24,541 nucleotides of DNA from an uncultured Gammaproteobacteria bacterium (GCA_903926285.1 CAIYIP010000110.1:1-24541), one strand, 5' to 3'. Positions 15,947-24,478 are shown, counted from the stretch's first letter. Numbers and translations are program-made. The notes: generated by a model from the sequence alone, not told the origin.

Positions 15947-16005
15947 CCACGCGCTTGGCTAGAATTCAAGGCTTTGGCAATCTTAAGAACCTTCAGGGAA
16001 AACTA

Positions 16006-16551
16006 ATGACGATCCGGACTTATTTACATTATGTTCCTGTGATAGCGGACGGGGTTTTCGTCGATGACAGCGCGGTCGTTATCGGTCGCGTGACATTGGG
16101 CAAGGATGTTTCCATATGGCCACTAACGGCGATACGCGGTGACGTGCACGATATAAGCATAGGTGCACGAACCAACATTCAGGACGGCTCTGTTCTGCAT
16201 GTAACTTCTCCGGACTCTTTCCCGCCCAACGGATTTCCTTTAATCGTTGGTGAAGACGTAACCATCGGGCATCGAGTTGTTTTGCATGGCTGCAGTATCG
16301 GTGACAGGACGCTCATTGGCATGGGCTCGATTGTGATGGATGGCGCCGTGGTTGAAGCCGATGTAATAGTAGGAGGCGGGAGCGTGGTAAGTCCTGGCAA
16401 GGTGCTGGCATCAGGAGGACTTTATGTGGGATCGCCAGCCAAGCGCGTGCGGGATCTGCGCCCTGAAGAACTGGAGTTTTTACGCTACAGTGCAAACCAC
16501 TACGTAAAACTCAAAAATCTGCACCAGAGCACGCCACAAGCCTTGAGCTAA
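16006..16551 (+). CDS. Gamma-class carbonic anhydrase-like hexapeptide-repeat protein
   Basis: A left-handed beta-helix protein of the YrdA/gamma-carbonic-anhydrase family, 181 residues. Hexapeptide repeats run through most of it (VVIGRVTLGKDVSIW, DVTIGHRVVLHGCSIG, VIVGGGSVVSPG). Three likely metal-binding histidines are present: GSVLHV, TIGHRV and VLHGC. YVGSPAKRVRDL near the end is typical. The frame extends upstream to a TTG at 15955, but ATG 16006 has a good AGGGA Shine-Dalgarno 8 bases ahead. Relatives bind zinc or iron, and many show no proven carbonic anhydrase activity, so the reaction is uncertain. It is convergent with aroE, 25 bases apart. Confidence 0.88.
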   Translation: MTIRTYLHYVPVIADGVFVDDSAVVIGRVTLGKDVSIWPLTAIRGDVHDISIGARTNIQDGSVLHVTSPDSFPPNGFPLIVGEDVTIGHRVVLHGCSIGDRTLIGMGSIVMDGAVVEADVIVGGGSVVSPGKVLASGGLYVGSPAKRVRDLRPEELEFLRYSANHYVKLKNLHQSTPQALS

Positions 16552-16556
16552 GGCGA

Positions 16557-16570
16557 CGAGCAAAAGCTCG
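16557..16570. terminator. Short hairpin between convergent genes
   Basis: CGAGC AAAA GCTCG is a perfect 5-bp stem with a four-base loop. It lies in the 25 bases between the carbonic-anhydrase-like stop and the aroE stop. No T-run follows on either strand, so any terminator role is weak. Confidence 0.28.
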
Positions 16571-16576
16571 ACATGA

Positions 16577-17407
16577 TTATTTCTGCAGCTGGATTTGCGC
16601 CCGCAGTTCATTTAATACGCGCTCAGTCCCGGGCCGTATTCCTCGCCATATCCAGAAAGATTCCGCTGCCTGCTCAACCAGCATACCCAATCCATCCAGG
16701 GTAACTGCACCAATTTGCTGAGCCCAGCGGCAGAATATGGTGGGTTCTGCGCCGTACATAAGGTCATAACACCAGGCTCCATCTGTTAGTAGTCGTGATG
16801 GCAACGGCGGCAGCTCACCCTGCAGGCTTGCCGAAGTGGCATTTATCACCCAGTCGAAGGACTGACCATCCAGGTCCTGATAGCTGCACGCATCCAAGTG
16901 GCCGTGGCTGGCAAAAATATCTGCCAGTTGAACTGCCTTGTTCACAGTACGATTCGCTATGCAGATTCGCTTCGGTTGTTGCTGTAATAGTGGCATCAGG
17001 ATCCCGCGCGTGGCTCCGCCAGCGCCAAGAATCAGGATTGATTTATTAGCGAGCGTACCGCCGTGGTTTTGCAGGATATCTCGCACCAGGCCAATACCAT
17101 CCGTATTGTGCCCATGCAGAAGTCCATTCTGATCCTGCAGCAATGTATTTACTGCGCCTGCCAGAGTGGCACCCGGCGAGTTGACGCTCACCAGCTCCCA
17201 GGCCTCCTGCTTGAACGGCACCGTGATGTTCAGCCCTTTGCCACCCTGAGCAAAAAATGCATCGACTCTTGATGCAAAGCTTCCGGGTTCTACCAGCAAC
17301 GCCTTGTATTCGAGCTCTTGACCTGTCTGTTGTGCAAAGGCGGCATGAATGAGTGGCGACTTGCTGTGCGCAACGGGGTTTCCCATTACGGCGTATTGAT
17401 CTGTCAC
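16577..17407 (-). CDS. aroE: Shikimate dehydrogenase
   Basis: NADP-dependent reduction of 3-dehydroshikimate to shikimate in aromatic amino acid synthesis. Shikimate-binding serines are in NPVAHSKSPLIH, the catalytic Lys in NITVPFKQEAW, Asn in GAVNTL and Asp in GHNTDGIGLV. NADP binding uses GAGGATRG and ANRTVNKA. The C-terminal Gln is in LGMLVEQAAESF. The frame is open to a GTG at 17473, but E. coli AroE begins just before the NPxAHSKSP motif, so I chose GTG 17407 (VTDQYAVMGNP; 276 residues). GTG 17413 is an equal alternative. It lies downstream of hemF on the same strand and is probably co-transcribed. Confidence 0.93.
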   Translation of the reverse strand: MTDQYAVMGNPVAHSKSPLIHAAFAQQTGQELEYKALLVEPGSFASRVDAFFAQGGKGLNITVPFKQEAWELVSVNSPGATLAGAVNTLLQDQNGLLHGHNTDGIGLVRDILQNHGGTLANKSILILGAGGATRGILMPLLQQQPKRICIANRTVNKAVQLADIFASHGHLDACSYQDLDGQSFDWVINATSASLQGELPPLPSRLLTDGAWCYDLMYGAEPTIFCRWAQQIGAVTLDGLGMLVEQAAESFWIWRGIRPGTERVLNELRAQIQLQK

Positions 17408-17511
17408 GGTCACAAAACCTGTTCTGCTTGCTGAGTTAATTGAGTTTACACGAACACGAAACAACACTGTCACGCGAAGTGTTCATATTCAGATTGTTCG
17501 CTATTTAATGC

Positions 17512-18438
17512 TTAGTCCGCCCAGGGACGAGGTCTTAGATAGTCGCTATACAGGCGAGCTTCCTCGGTTCCGGGAGCGGGGCTGTAAGAATATTCCCAGC
17601 GCACTTCAGGCGGCAGTGACATCAGTATCGATTCAATTCTGCCAACACCCGATTGCAAACCAAAAATGGTGCCTCGGTCGAAAACCAGATTGAATTCGAC
17701 ATAGCGGCCCCGACGATATTTCTGAAAATGTTTTTCGCTCTCGCTGAAGGCGATGTCCTTGCGCTTCTGCAAAATCGGCACATAAGCTTCAAGATAGCTG
17801 TTGCCCACAGCCTGCATAAACGCAAAACACTTGGGGAACTCCCATTCATTGAGATCATCAAAAAACAAGCCGCCGATTCCGCGCGGCTCGTCGCGGTGCT
17901 TTAAATAGAAATATTCATCACACCACTTTTTGTAATCGGCATAGACGTCAGCACCAAAAGGAGCGCAGGCTTTTTTTGCGGTGTTATGCCAATGCCTGCA
18001 GTCTTCGTCAAAACCATAATAAGGCGTGAGGTCGTAGCCGCCACCAAACCACCACACGGGTTCAATGCCGGGTTTTTCCGCGATAAAAAACCGGATGTTG
18101 GCATGCGAAGTCGGGGCATAGGGATTACGAGGATGAATCACCAGCGAAACGCCCAGCGCCTGAAAAGAACCACCGGCCAGCTCGGGCCGCTTGACGGTTG
18201 CAGCGGGCGGTAATGCTTTACCAAACACATGGGAAAAGTTCACTCCACCTTTTTCAATAACGGCGCCCTCAGCCAGAACACGTGTAATGCCGCTGCCACC
18301 TCCAGCGCGATCCCAGCTATCAGTGATAAATTTACCCGTGCCATCTACTGCTTCCAGGCCTGCACAAATTTGCGCCTGTATCTTCAATAAATAATTTTTT
18401 ATGGCACCGACATCTATGTTGGCCAATGTGTCTGACAT
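17512..18438 (-). CDS. hemF: Oxygen-dependent coproporphyrinogen III oxidase
   Basis: Aerobic decarboxylation of coproporphyrinogen III to protoporphyrinogen IX in heme synthesis; it would supply the heme used by the nearby oxidase. The 308 residues carry family stretches GGGSGITRVLAEGAVIEKGG, HPRNPYAPTSHANIRFF, WWFGGGYDLTPYY, KHRDEPRGIGGLFFDDL and GRYVEFNLVFDRGTIFGLQ. The metal-site histidines of E. coli HemF appear conserved (HPRNP, SHANIR, CRHWH, LKHRDE). Length matches the family. It starts 16 bases after tsaC. The quinone oxidoreductase gene that I recall between tsaC and hemF in Pseudomonas is not here. Confidence 0.96.
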   Translation of the reverse strand: MSDTLANIDVGAIKNYLLKIQAQICAGLEAVDGTGKFITDSWDRAGGGSGITRVLAEGAVIEKGGVNFSHVFGKALPPAATVKRPELAGGSFQALGVSLVIHPRNPYAPTSHANIRFFIAEKPGIEPVWWFGGGYDLTPYYGFDEDCRHWHNTAKKACAPFGADVYADYKKWCDEYFYLKHRDEPRGIGGLFFDDLNEWEFPKCFAFMQAVGNSYLEAYVPILQKRKDIAFSESEKHFQKYRRGRYVEFNLVFDRGTIFGLQSGVGRIESILMSLPPEVRWEYSYSPAPGTEEARLYSDYLRPRPWAD

Positions 18439-18454
18439 ATTTACAACTCCTTGC

Positions 18455-19012
18455 TCAGGATCGAATCACGCTGGCCGTTACCAGGTCATGAATTTTACTT
18501 GGACCGCGCTGGCCACCCAATTTGCCTGGCAAAATATAATCAAGGCTGTCATCAAACCAGGTCATCACGCGCAGCCTTGTTCGCGCAGGGGCGAGTTCTG
18601 CAGGATTGGCTGACGTGGACACAATCACGCCACCGAAAGCGGAGCACAATTGCACAACTGATGGATGAGCACTTACCCTGATCGCAACTGAGGTGAATTT
18701 TCCCTTGATCCATGGCGGGATGAGTTGATCGGGATCAGGCAGCAGCCACGTAACAGGTCCCGGCCAGGACTTGGCTAACAAGTTAGTTTGCGGCGCATCA
18801 AGATTTTTCAATAATGGCTCGATCTGCTTAATACTGCCTGCAACCAATATCAGTCCTTTCTCCATCGGCCGTTGTTTTATCCGCAGAAGTTTGCGCACCG
18901 CATCCTCATTAAAAGGATCACAACCCAAACCCCAGACGCCTTCTGTCGGATAGGCAATTATGCCGCCGCTTTGCAAACAGCTTGCAGCACGTTGAATGCG
19001 CAGTGGATACAT
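18455..19012 (-). CDS. tsaC: L-threonylcarbamoyladenylate synthase (TsaC/YrdC family)
   Basis: Makes threonylcarbamoyl-AMP from threonine, bicarbonate and ATP for the universal t6A37 tRNA modification. The 185-residue single YrdC domain begins with AYPTEGVWGLGCDP, then the RIKQRPMEKGLILVAG segment containing the conserved KxR. It continues with WPGPVTWLLP, VAIRVSAHP and VSTSANP. It is the short, YrdC-only form, without the Sua5 extension. It lies 38 bases after dprA and 16 before hemF, so all are likely one transcript. Confidence 0.93.
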   Translation of the reverse strand: MYPLRIQRAASCLQSGGIIAYPTEGVWGLGCDPFNEDAVRKLLRIKQRPMEKGLILVAGSIKQIEPLLKNLDAPQTNLLAKSWPGPVTWLLPDPDQLIPPWIKGKFTSVAIRVSAHPSVVQLCSAFGGVIVSTSANPAELAPARTRLRVMTWFDDSLDYILPGKLGGQRGPSKIHDLVTASVIRS

Positions 19013-19050
19013 CTCTCTCTTCCTGAAAAGCCTGGCATTCTCGCACCAAG

Positions 19051-20208
19051 TCAGTATCCAGACAAAACATAACCTTCGTGGTTCAGTGTTATTTCTTTAT
19101 GTAGCTCCAGTTCTACGAGAGCTGCATGAATCTCGGCCATATCCTGACCGGAGCGCAGCATCAGCACATCGGCATTTACGGGATCGTAGGCTATAAAAGG
19201 CAGCAATCTTTTTGCTGTCGCTGATAAATCTAACGATAGAGCTAGCTTGCCGGTGCCACTATTACATTCAGGCGTTGTAGCAATACGGGTTTTTTCCCAT
19301 GCCACCAATGCTGGAAATTCTTCCATGATGTCATCAACACAATCCACAAGTTTGGCACCCTGACGGATAAGCTGATGACAGCCTTTGACCATCGGATTAT
19401 GGATTGAACCTGGCAGCACAAATACTTCACGACCCTGCTCGGCCGCAGTCCTGGCGGTGATTAATGAACCACTTTGTTTCGCCGCTTCTATGACCAGAAC
19501 GCCATGTGCCAGTCCGCTGATAATTCTGTTGCGACGCGGAAAGTTCCACGCATCAGGTCCGGTTCGTGGAATAAACTCGGACACAAGCGCACCTGCTGTA
19601 GTTATGTCTGCTGCGAGCTTGTTATTCTGGCGAGGATAGATTCGATCAAGACCAGTACCCAAAACTGCAATAGTGGTCCCTCTTTTATCAAGAGCACCCT
19701 GGTGACTTTCAGTATCAATCCCCAGAGCGAGACCGCTGGTAATCCGATAACCCATTGCGGAGAGCTCGCCCGCAAAACGGCGGGCATTTTTACGGCCATC
19801 AGCCGTGGGATTGCGGCTGCCAACAATAGCTATTTGTGGCAGCCCCAGAACACTCGGATCACCCCATACAAACAACAGGGGCGGCGGATCTGCTATTTGA
19901 TACAGCAAGGAAGGATATTCGTCATTGTCAAAAGTAAGTATGCAGTGATCCGGCTGATCTGCCCACGCTAGACACTCTTCCTGCAGACTTTTGATATTGT
20001 CAGGGAGTTTGTCCGTCAGGAAGGGCTGTAAATCGTCAATGAAATTTTGCGAGAACCCTGCTTGTACTAAACATGCTTCGCCTTGGCTAAAAATTTCTGT
20101 AGGCAAACCTAGGAGTTGATACAGGGTTTTTAGTCTGACTGGACCGCATTGCGGCAGCAATGCCAAAGAAAGCCAATCAGGAAGATCCCGGGTTACCATA
20201 ATGATCAT
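19051..20208 (-). CDS. dprA: DNA-processing protein DprA (Smf)
   Basis: Binds incoming single-stranded DNA and loads RecA during natural transformation; it is present even in bacteria not known to be competent. The 385 residues comprise an N-terminal helical segment, a Rossmann-like DprA core and a small C-terminal winged-helix domain (about 315-385). Core motifs are IAIVGSRNPTADG, SGLALGIDTESHQGAL, GTGLDRIYPRQN, FPRRNRIISGLAHGVLVIEA, SGSLITARTAAEQGR and LPGSIHNPMVKGCHQLIRQG. The start could be ATG 20208 or ATG 20199 (MVTRDLPDW). It lies about 100 bases downstream of the lysM gene on the same strand. Confidence 0.94.
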   Translation of the reverse strand: MIIMVTRDLPDWLSLALLPQCGPVRLKTLYQLLGLPTEIFSQGEACLVQAGFSQNFIDDLQPFLTDKLPDNIKSLQEECLAWADQPDHCILTFDNDEYPSLLYQIADPPPLLFVWGDPSVLGLPQIAIVGSRNPTADGRKNARRFAGELSAMGYRITSGLALGIDTESHQGALDKRGTTIAVLGTGLDRIYPRQNNKLAADITTAGALVSEFIPRTGPDAWNFPRRNRIISGLAHGVLVIEAAKQSGSLITARTAAEQGREVFVLPGSIHNPMVKGCHQLIRQGAKLVDCVDDIMEEFPALVAWEKTRIATTPECNSGTGKLALSLDLSATAKRLLPFIAYDPVNADVLMLRSGQDMAEIHAALVELELHKEITLNHEGYVLSGY

Positions 20209-20305
20209 CCTTGATCGTGTTTATGGAGCTTATGCGGCGCTCAATCCTATGTGCTGGACTAAAGCTGTTTTTGGCGTTCTCGGACGGTCTGGTTTAATTA
20301 AGTCA

Positions 20306-21424
20306 TCAGGGAGTTACAGCCCTGTCGCCCATGCGTATTTCCTTGTTGGCCTTAAGTACCAAACCGAAACTCGTATCATCAAACACTCTGTAGATTAGTA
20401 CTGATGCGATATTTTCGCCTGGAAAAGTAACTACATTTCCTACTTCCATGCCGGCCGATTTTTTTACAGCATCAAACATTTTAGGTCGCACCATAGGATC
20501 GGTAATTTCGACTTCAGGCTCCTGTACCGTCAAAAGCTGACCGTCTTCTATACCATCATTACGGCCCATATTCAGAATCAAAGTATCGTAGAGACCGCCT
20601 ATATCTCTCCCTGAATCCAGCGCGATAATTGCAGCGTCAACGGCAAAATCGGGAGGCAGGGGCAAATAGTTGGGATCAAGCGTGGACGGCTGGCTAGCAA
20701 TGAAGCGATCACCCACACGCACTTCTTGTGTTACATCTTCAATTTCAAGCACGGCTTCCTGGCCGTTCGTTTTGTTGATTGTTGCACTACCAATCCAGAT
20801 GCCCTCAATTCCCAACTCTTCGCCTGTATCTGGATCGATGAGATTGCGGCCATTGTGGATAATGTCGTACGTGTATACGCCGGGTACCCATTCACCCCTG
20901 GCAAATACGCTGTCGCCTGGACTCATGACGGTGTTGCCAAAACGCTCACCCATCACATGGGGAGCATTCTCGAAATCCTCCGTGCCCACAACATAATCCC
21001 GACTCATGTACGAGCTGATTTTTTCCAGAGGAATGGCGGGGATCGGGCCTCCAACGGCTTCGCGACGGATTTCCGGGGACAGTCTGACAGTACGCAAGCC
21101 GTCAGTTTCAGCACGACTCAACCTTAATACAGGCTGGCCATCTACATACTCAAGCACTATCACATCACCAGGGTAAATCAGGTCGGGATTTGCAATTTGC
21201 GGATTGCTCTGCCAGATGCGTGGCCAGAGCCAGGGCTCTTCGAGGAATGTTCCTGCGATGTCCCAAAGGGTATCGCCTTTTACAACCGTATACGTTGAAG
21301 GGCTATCAGCCCGGATTGCGACTGCATCTGCCGCTGCGGCAAGGCTCGCCCCTAAAGTGATCCCGAGGCCAAAAATTACAAAACTGCCTTGTTTGAGCAG
21401 CAAGCGTGTTCTTGAGACTGACAT
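20306..21424 (-). CDS. Secreted LysM-domain protein next to dprA
   Basis: A 372-residue exported protein: signal segment (about residues 8-32, LGITLGASLAAAADA), then a LysM domain (about 44-95; TYTVVKGDTLWDIAG, NPDLIYPGDVIVLEY) predicted to bind peptidoglycan. A conserved region of about 270 residues follows with no domain I can name. Later segments such as EVRVGDRFIA and GNVVTFPGENIASVLIY suggest a beta-rich fold. Start ATG 21424 (MSVSRTRLL) has a strong GGAGGAG Shine-Dalgarno 4-6 bases upstream. The in-frame ATG at 21436 overlaps that element and the one at 21490 adds only polar sequence, so I rejected both. The LysM-dprA pairing, divergent from def-fmt, is common in gammaproteobacteria. 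Role probably cell-envelope; not proven. Confidence 0.88.
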   Translation of the reverse strand: MSVSRTRLLLKQGSFVIFGLGITLGASLAAAADAVAIRADSPSTYTVVKGDTLWDIAGTFLEEPWLWPRIWQSNPQIANPDLIYPGDVIVLEYVDGQPVLRLSRAETDGLRTVRLSPEIRREAVGGPIPAIPLEKISSYMSRDYVVGTEDFENAPHVMGERFGNTVMSPGDSVFARGEWVPGVYTYDIIHNGRNLIDPDTGEELGIEGIWIGSATINKTNGQEAVLEIEDVTQEVRVGDRFIASQPSTLDPNYLPLPPDFAVDAAIIALDSGRDIGGLYDTLILNMGRNDGIEDGQLLTVQEPEVEITDPMVRPKMFDAVKKSAGMEVGNVVTFPGENIASVLIYRVFDDTSFGLVLKANKEIRMGDRAVTP

Positions 21425-21501
21425 GGACTCCTCCATTCGGATGTAGTGCCGTAACTGACCAGCATCCTTACAAGCATTTAATAGTAACAATAAGATTTGA
21501 G

Positions 21502-21507
21502 ATTATA
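21502..21507 (-). promoter_or_regulatory. Candidate -10 element for the lysM transcript
   Basis: The minus strand reads a consensus TATAAT at 21507-21502, about 78 bases before the lysM ATG. No good -35 sits at 16-18 bases; the nearest TTTACC is at 22. It is placed correctly for the lysM-dprA-tsaC-hemF-aroE run but is incomplete as a promoter. Confidence 0.35.
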
Positions 21508-21548
21508 TAGGCTTAGCATCGTCCATTTAGGTAAACTGTTATCTACGT

Positions 21549-21568
21549 CTAGTTCCACAAAGAACTAG
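21549..21568 (+). repeat. Inverted repeat in the def upstream region
   Basis: CTAGTTC (21549-21555) and GAACTAG (21562-21568) are a perfect 7-bp inverted repeat around CACAAA. Two G-U pairs can extend it outward. It lies 60 bases before the def start and has no T-run, so it is more likely an operator or a leader hairpin than a terminator. No known site is recognised. Confidence 0.45.
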
Positions 21569-21627
21569 GTCATATACCCTGAATGGTTTTAAAATTAACC
21601 AACTATTTTTCTAATGACCCTGACTTT

Positions 21628-22140
21628 ATGAGTCTGCTTACCATACTGGAATTTCCAGATCCGCGCTTGCGCAAACGGGCTAGTCCTGTGTCCGTTGTGG
21701 ACGATACCTTGCGTAACACTATCAACGACATGTTTGAAACCATGTACAACGCCCCTGGGATAGGCTTGGCCGCAACCCAGGTTGATATCCATAAACGCCT
21801 GCTGGTTCTGGATGTTTCGGAAAACAAGGATGCTCCCATGGTGTTTATCAACCCGGAAATTGAGGTCCTCGACAGTGAGCCCATGGGTTATGAAGAAGGT
21901 TGCCTCTCGGTGCCGGGTTATTTCGATATGGTAAACCGGCCCCGAAAAATCCTGGTTCAAGCTCTGGATAAAAACGGGACTGAGTTCGAACTCGAAGCCG
22001 AAGGACTGCTAGCTGTATGTATCCAGCACGAAGTAGATCACCTCGACGGTAAACTTTTCGTGGATTACCTCTCAATTCTCAAACGCCAGCGAATCAAGAA
22101 CAAGTTGCTAAAAGACCAGAAGCAGCGCGTCAACGTCTGA
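21628..22140 (+). CDS. def: Peptide deformylase
   Basis: Metalloenzyme that removes the formyl group from the N-terminal Met of new proteins. All three hallmark motifs are present: GIGLAATQ, EEGCLSVPG (metal Cys) and QHEVDHLDG (HExxH with two metal His and the catalytic Glu). The open frame begins at ATG 21583, but ATG 21628 (MSLLTILEFPDPRLRKRA) matches the usual N-terminus and gives 170 residues; the extra 15 residues would be unusual. No strong Shine-Dalgarno precedes either. First gene of def-fmt-rsmB-trkA; fmt follows after 31 bases and makes the formyl-Met-tRNA whose formyl group Def later removes. Confidence 0.95.
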   Translation: MSLLTILEFPDPRLRKRASPVSVVDDTLRNTINDMFETMYNAPGIGLAATQVDIHKRLLVLDVSENKDAPMVFINPEIEVLDSEPMGYEEGCLSVPGYFDMVNRPRKILVQALDKNGTEFELEAEGLLAVCIQHEVDHLDGKLFVDYLSILKRQRIKNKLLKDQKQRVNV

Positions 22141-22171
22141 CCCTTTCCACGTTCCAGACAGTAGCCAAACT

Positions 22172-23155
22172 ATGTCATTCCGCGATCTTCGCATTGTCTT
22201 TGCTGGCACTCCCGAATTTGCTGCTGCCCATCTAACGGCTTTAATTGCCTCAGACTGCAAGGTTGTTAGTGCTTACTCACAACCGGACAGGCCTAGCGGC
22301 CGAGGTAAAAAAATCCTGTCTACACCCGTGAAGGCCGTCGCTCTGGAACATGGAATTAATGTCCGGCAGCCACTGACTCTCCGTGCCCAGGAAGTCCAGG
22401 CGGAGCTTGCAGAACTGGCTCCTGATCTCATGATTGTTGTGGCTTACGGTCTTATGCTGCCGCCGGCAGTATTGGCTACGCCACGCCTGGGGTGTATTAA
22501 TGTTCATGCGTCCCTGCTCCCGCGTTGGCGCGGAGCTGCGCCGATCGAACGCGCCATTTTGGCCGGGGATACGGAGACCGGCGTCAATATCATGCAGATG
22601 GATAGTGGCCTGGATACTGGCCCGATTCTCGCGACGGCGAAAATTCCCATCGCGAATGCGGATAATAGTGGGACTCTCACCCTGAAGCTTCAGGAACTGG
22701 GTTGCAGAACGCTGCTGAACTTTCTTGATGAGTTAGCCAAAGGCGCGGCCCATCCGGCACCTCAGGATAATCAAATAGCGACTTACGCACACAAACTTGG
22801 GAAGGACGAAGCTGGCATCAACTGGGCTGGATCAGCGGCAGTCATTCAGCAGCAAATACGGGCGTTTTTCCCGCGTTCACCGGCCTATTGTCTGTATCAG
22901 GGTCAACGCTTACGCATTATCACTGGGATGGCACAGAGCCACTCTTATGCAGGCCAGATCCCCGGCACGATTATGGAGATCACACACGCTCGAATGTTGA
23001 TTGCCTGTGGCACTGGCTCACTCGAAGTTTCTGAAGTACAGCTGGAAGGAAAAACACCCATGCCCTTACCTGTACTGCTAAACGGTCGCCCTGATTTTTT
23101 CCAGCGCGGTTCACAACTTTTATCAGCAGTAGCGCATGCCCAAACCTTTAAGTGA
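22172..23155 (+). CDS. fmt: Methionyl-tRNA formyltransferase
   Basis: Transfers formyl from 10-formyl-THF to Met-tRNAfMet for translation initiation. The 327 residues comprise an N-terminal formyltransferase domain and a C-terminal tRNA-binding domain. Catalytic residues are visible: N and H in INVHASLLPRWRGAAP, and D in MDSGLDTGPIL. The loop SQPDRPSGRGKK that inserts into the tRNA acceptor stem is present, as is LRIVFAGTPEFAA at the start. Its last 20 bases overlap the start of rsmB, indicating one transcript and possible coupling. Confidence 0.96.
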   Translation: MSFRDLRIVFAGTPEFAAAHLTALIASDCKVVSAYSQPDRPSGRGKKILSTPVKAVALEHGINVRQPLTLRAQEVQAELAELAPDLMIVVAYGLMLPPAVLATPRLGCINVHASLLPRWRGAAPIERAILAGDTETGVNIMQMDSGLDTGPILATAKIPIANADNSGTLTLKLQELGCRTLLNFLDELAKGAAHPAPQDNQIATYAHKLGKDEAGINWAGSAAVIQQQIRAFFPRSPAYCLYQGQRLRIITGMAQSHSYAGQIPGTIMEITHARMLIACGTGSLEVSEVQLEGKTPMPLPVLLNGRPDFFQRGSQLLSAVAHAQTFK

Positions 23156-24437
23156 ACGCCAGTTATGCATAAAAATTCTGGGTGACATTCTCGATCACAG
23201 GGGTTCATTGGCGAGCGCTTTTGGCGCTAACCTGAAGTCTTATCCCAACCTCAATACCGCCCTTGTTCAGGAGTATTGTTACGGTGTATGCCGCTGGTTT
23301 CATCAGCTGGATGGTATCGCGCAACTCCTGCTTGATAAGCCCTTACGAAAGAAAGATAGCGATGTTTATTGCCTGATCCTGATGGGACTCTACCAATTGT
23401 TTTATATGCGCACGCCTGCTCATGCCGCAATTAACGAAACAGTTGCTGAAGCGGAAAAGCTTGGCAAATCGTGGGCAAAAAATCTGGTCAATGCGATTTT
23501 GCGTGGAGCACAACGCAGACAAGCAGAACTTCTGGAACAGACTGAAAAAAACTATGTCTGCAAGTACTCCCATCCTGATTGGTTAATATCCCAACTCAAA
23601 CAGGACTGGCCTACCACTTATCGTACAGTTCTCGACGCTGACAATGTCAGGGCGCCCATGACTTTACGAGTGAACATTGCAAAGATTTCGCGGAGCGAGT
23701 ACTTGGCTAAGCTTGCAATTGCTGGTCTTTCCGCGCACCAAGGTGTACTGACATCAACTGCTATAATTTTGAATAGTCCATGCGATGTTGCTTTATTACC
23801 GGGTTTCTCTGATGGAATGGTGAGCATTCAGGACGAGGCTTCCCAGCTCGTTGCAGCACTTTTACCGCTGGCTCCCGGGTTGAAGGTACTTGATGCCTGC
23901 GCCGCGCCCGGCGGAAAAACCTGCGCGCTTCTTGAGGCTCAGGCTGGACTTGATCTGACAGCCATGGATAACGAGCCGAGAAGAATCATGCGTATCCAGG
24001 AAAATCTGGGGCGTCTCGATCTGGTTGCCACTGTTATCTGTGGCGATATTTGTACCGACAGCAATCCTGGCGCTGAGACTTTTGATCGCATCCTGCTTGA
24101 TGTCCCATGTTCTGCGACTGGTGTTATCCGTCGTCACCCGGATATTAAACTACTCCGAACTCCTGATGAAGTTAGCAGGCTGGTGCAAACTCAAGCTGAC
24201 CTTTTGCACGCCGCCTGGCCCTTGCTGAAGCCGGGTGGTTTTTTGCTTTACTCTACCTGCTCAACATTGAAGGCCGAAAACACTGATCAAATAGCGCTGT
24301 TTGTTATGGCGATGTCAACCGCAGAGCATGTACGTCTAGATATCGCAGATTCAACTTCTTGTGAATTCGGAACTCAACTGTTTCCAAAAATTAATAGCCA
24401 TGATGGCTTTTTCTATGCCTTGTTACGTAAAAGATAA
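23136..24437 (+). CDS. rsmB: 16S rRNA (cytosine-967-C5)-methyltransferase RsmB
   Basis: Methylates C967 of 16S rRNA using S-adenosylmethionine. The 433 residues comprise an N-terminal NusB-like RNA-binding domain (about 1-140; YGVCRWFHQLDGIAQLLL, PAHAAINETVAEAEKLG) and a C-terminal Rossmann methyltransferase. SAM binding uses LDACAAPGGKT. The two cysteines of the reaction are in DVPCSATGVIRRHPDIK (near residue 325) and YSTCSTLKAEN (near 375). SIQDEASQLVA is also typical. Length equals E. coli RsmB. It overlaps fmt by 20 bases, and trkA follows after 41. Also called sun. Confidence 0.95.
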   Translation: MPKPLSERQLCIKILGDILDHRGSLASAFGANLKSYPNLNTALVQEYCYGVCRWFHQLDGIAQLLLDKPLRKKDSDVYCLILMGLYQLFYMRTPAHAAINETVAEAEKLGKSWAKNLVNAILRGAQRRQAELLEQTEKNYVCKYSHPDWLISQLKQDWPTTYRTVLDADNVRAPMTLRVNIAKISRSEYLAKLAIAGLSAHQGVLTSTAIILNSPCDVALLPGFSDGMVSIQDEASQLVAALLPLAPGLKVLDACAAPGGKTCALLEAQAGLDLTAMDNEPRRIMRIQENLGRLDLVATVICGDICTDSNPGAETFDRILLDVPCSATGVIRRHPDIKLLRTPDEVSRLVQTQADLLHAAWPLLKPGGFLLYSTCSTLKAENTDQIALFVMAMSTAEHVRLDIADSTSCEFGTQLFPKINSHDGFFYALLRKR

Positions 24438-24478
24438 GAATTGTCATACTTGTTTTAGCCTAGGGCTAGCGGCAGCCA

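Larger units (their letters stand above)
15547..16005. other. Gene-free stretch between divergent coxB and the carbonic-anhydrase-like gene
   Basis: These 459 bases hold no gene I can support. The short open frames in it (for example 15658-15909 plus) have no recognisable features. The stretch must contain the promoter of the coxB operon on the minus strand and that of the plus-strand gene. It carries a perfect 16-base palindrome (15778-15793) and a nearby bulged hairpin: GGAT and CTC at 15732-15739 pair with GAGATCC at 15746-15752. I could not choose a convincing coxB promoter; TATAAA on the minus strand near 15620 is a possible -10 without a matching -35. Confidence 0.6.

Noticed and set aside
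20726..21127. 133-codon plus-strand frame opposite the lysM gene
   Set aside because: Antisense to a gene with a strong Shine-Dalgarno, signal segment and LysM domain.
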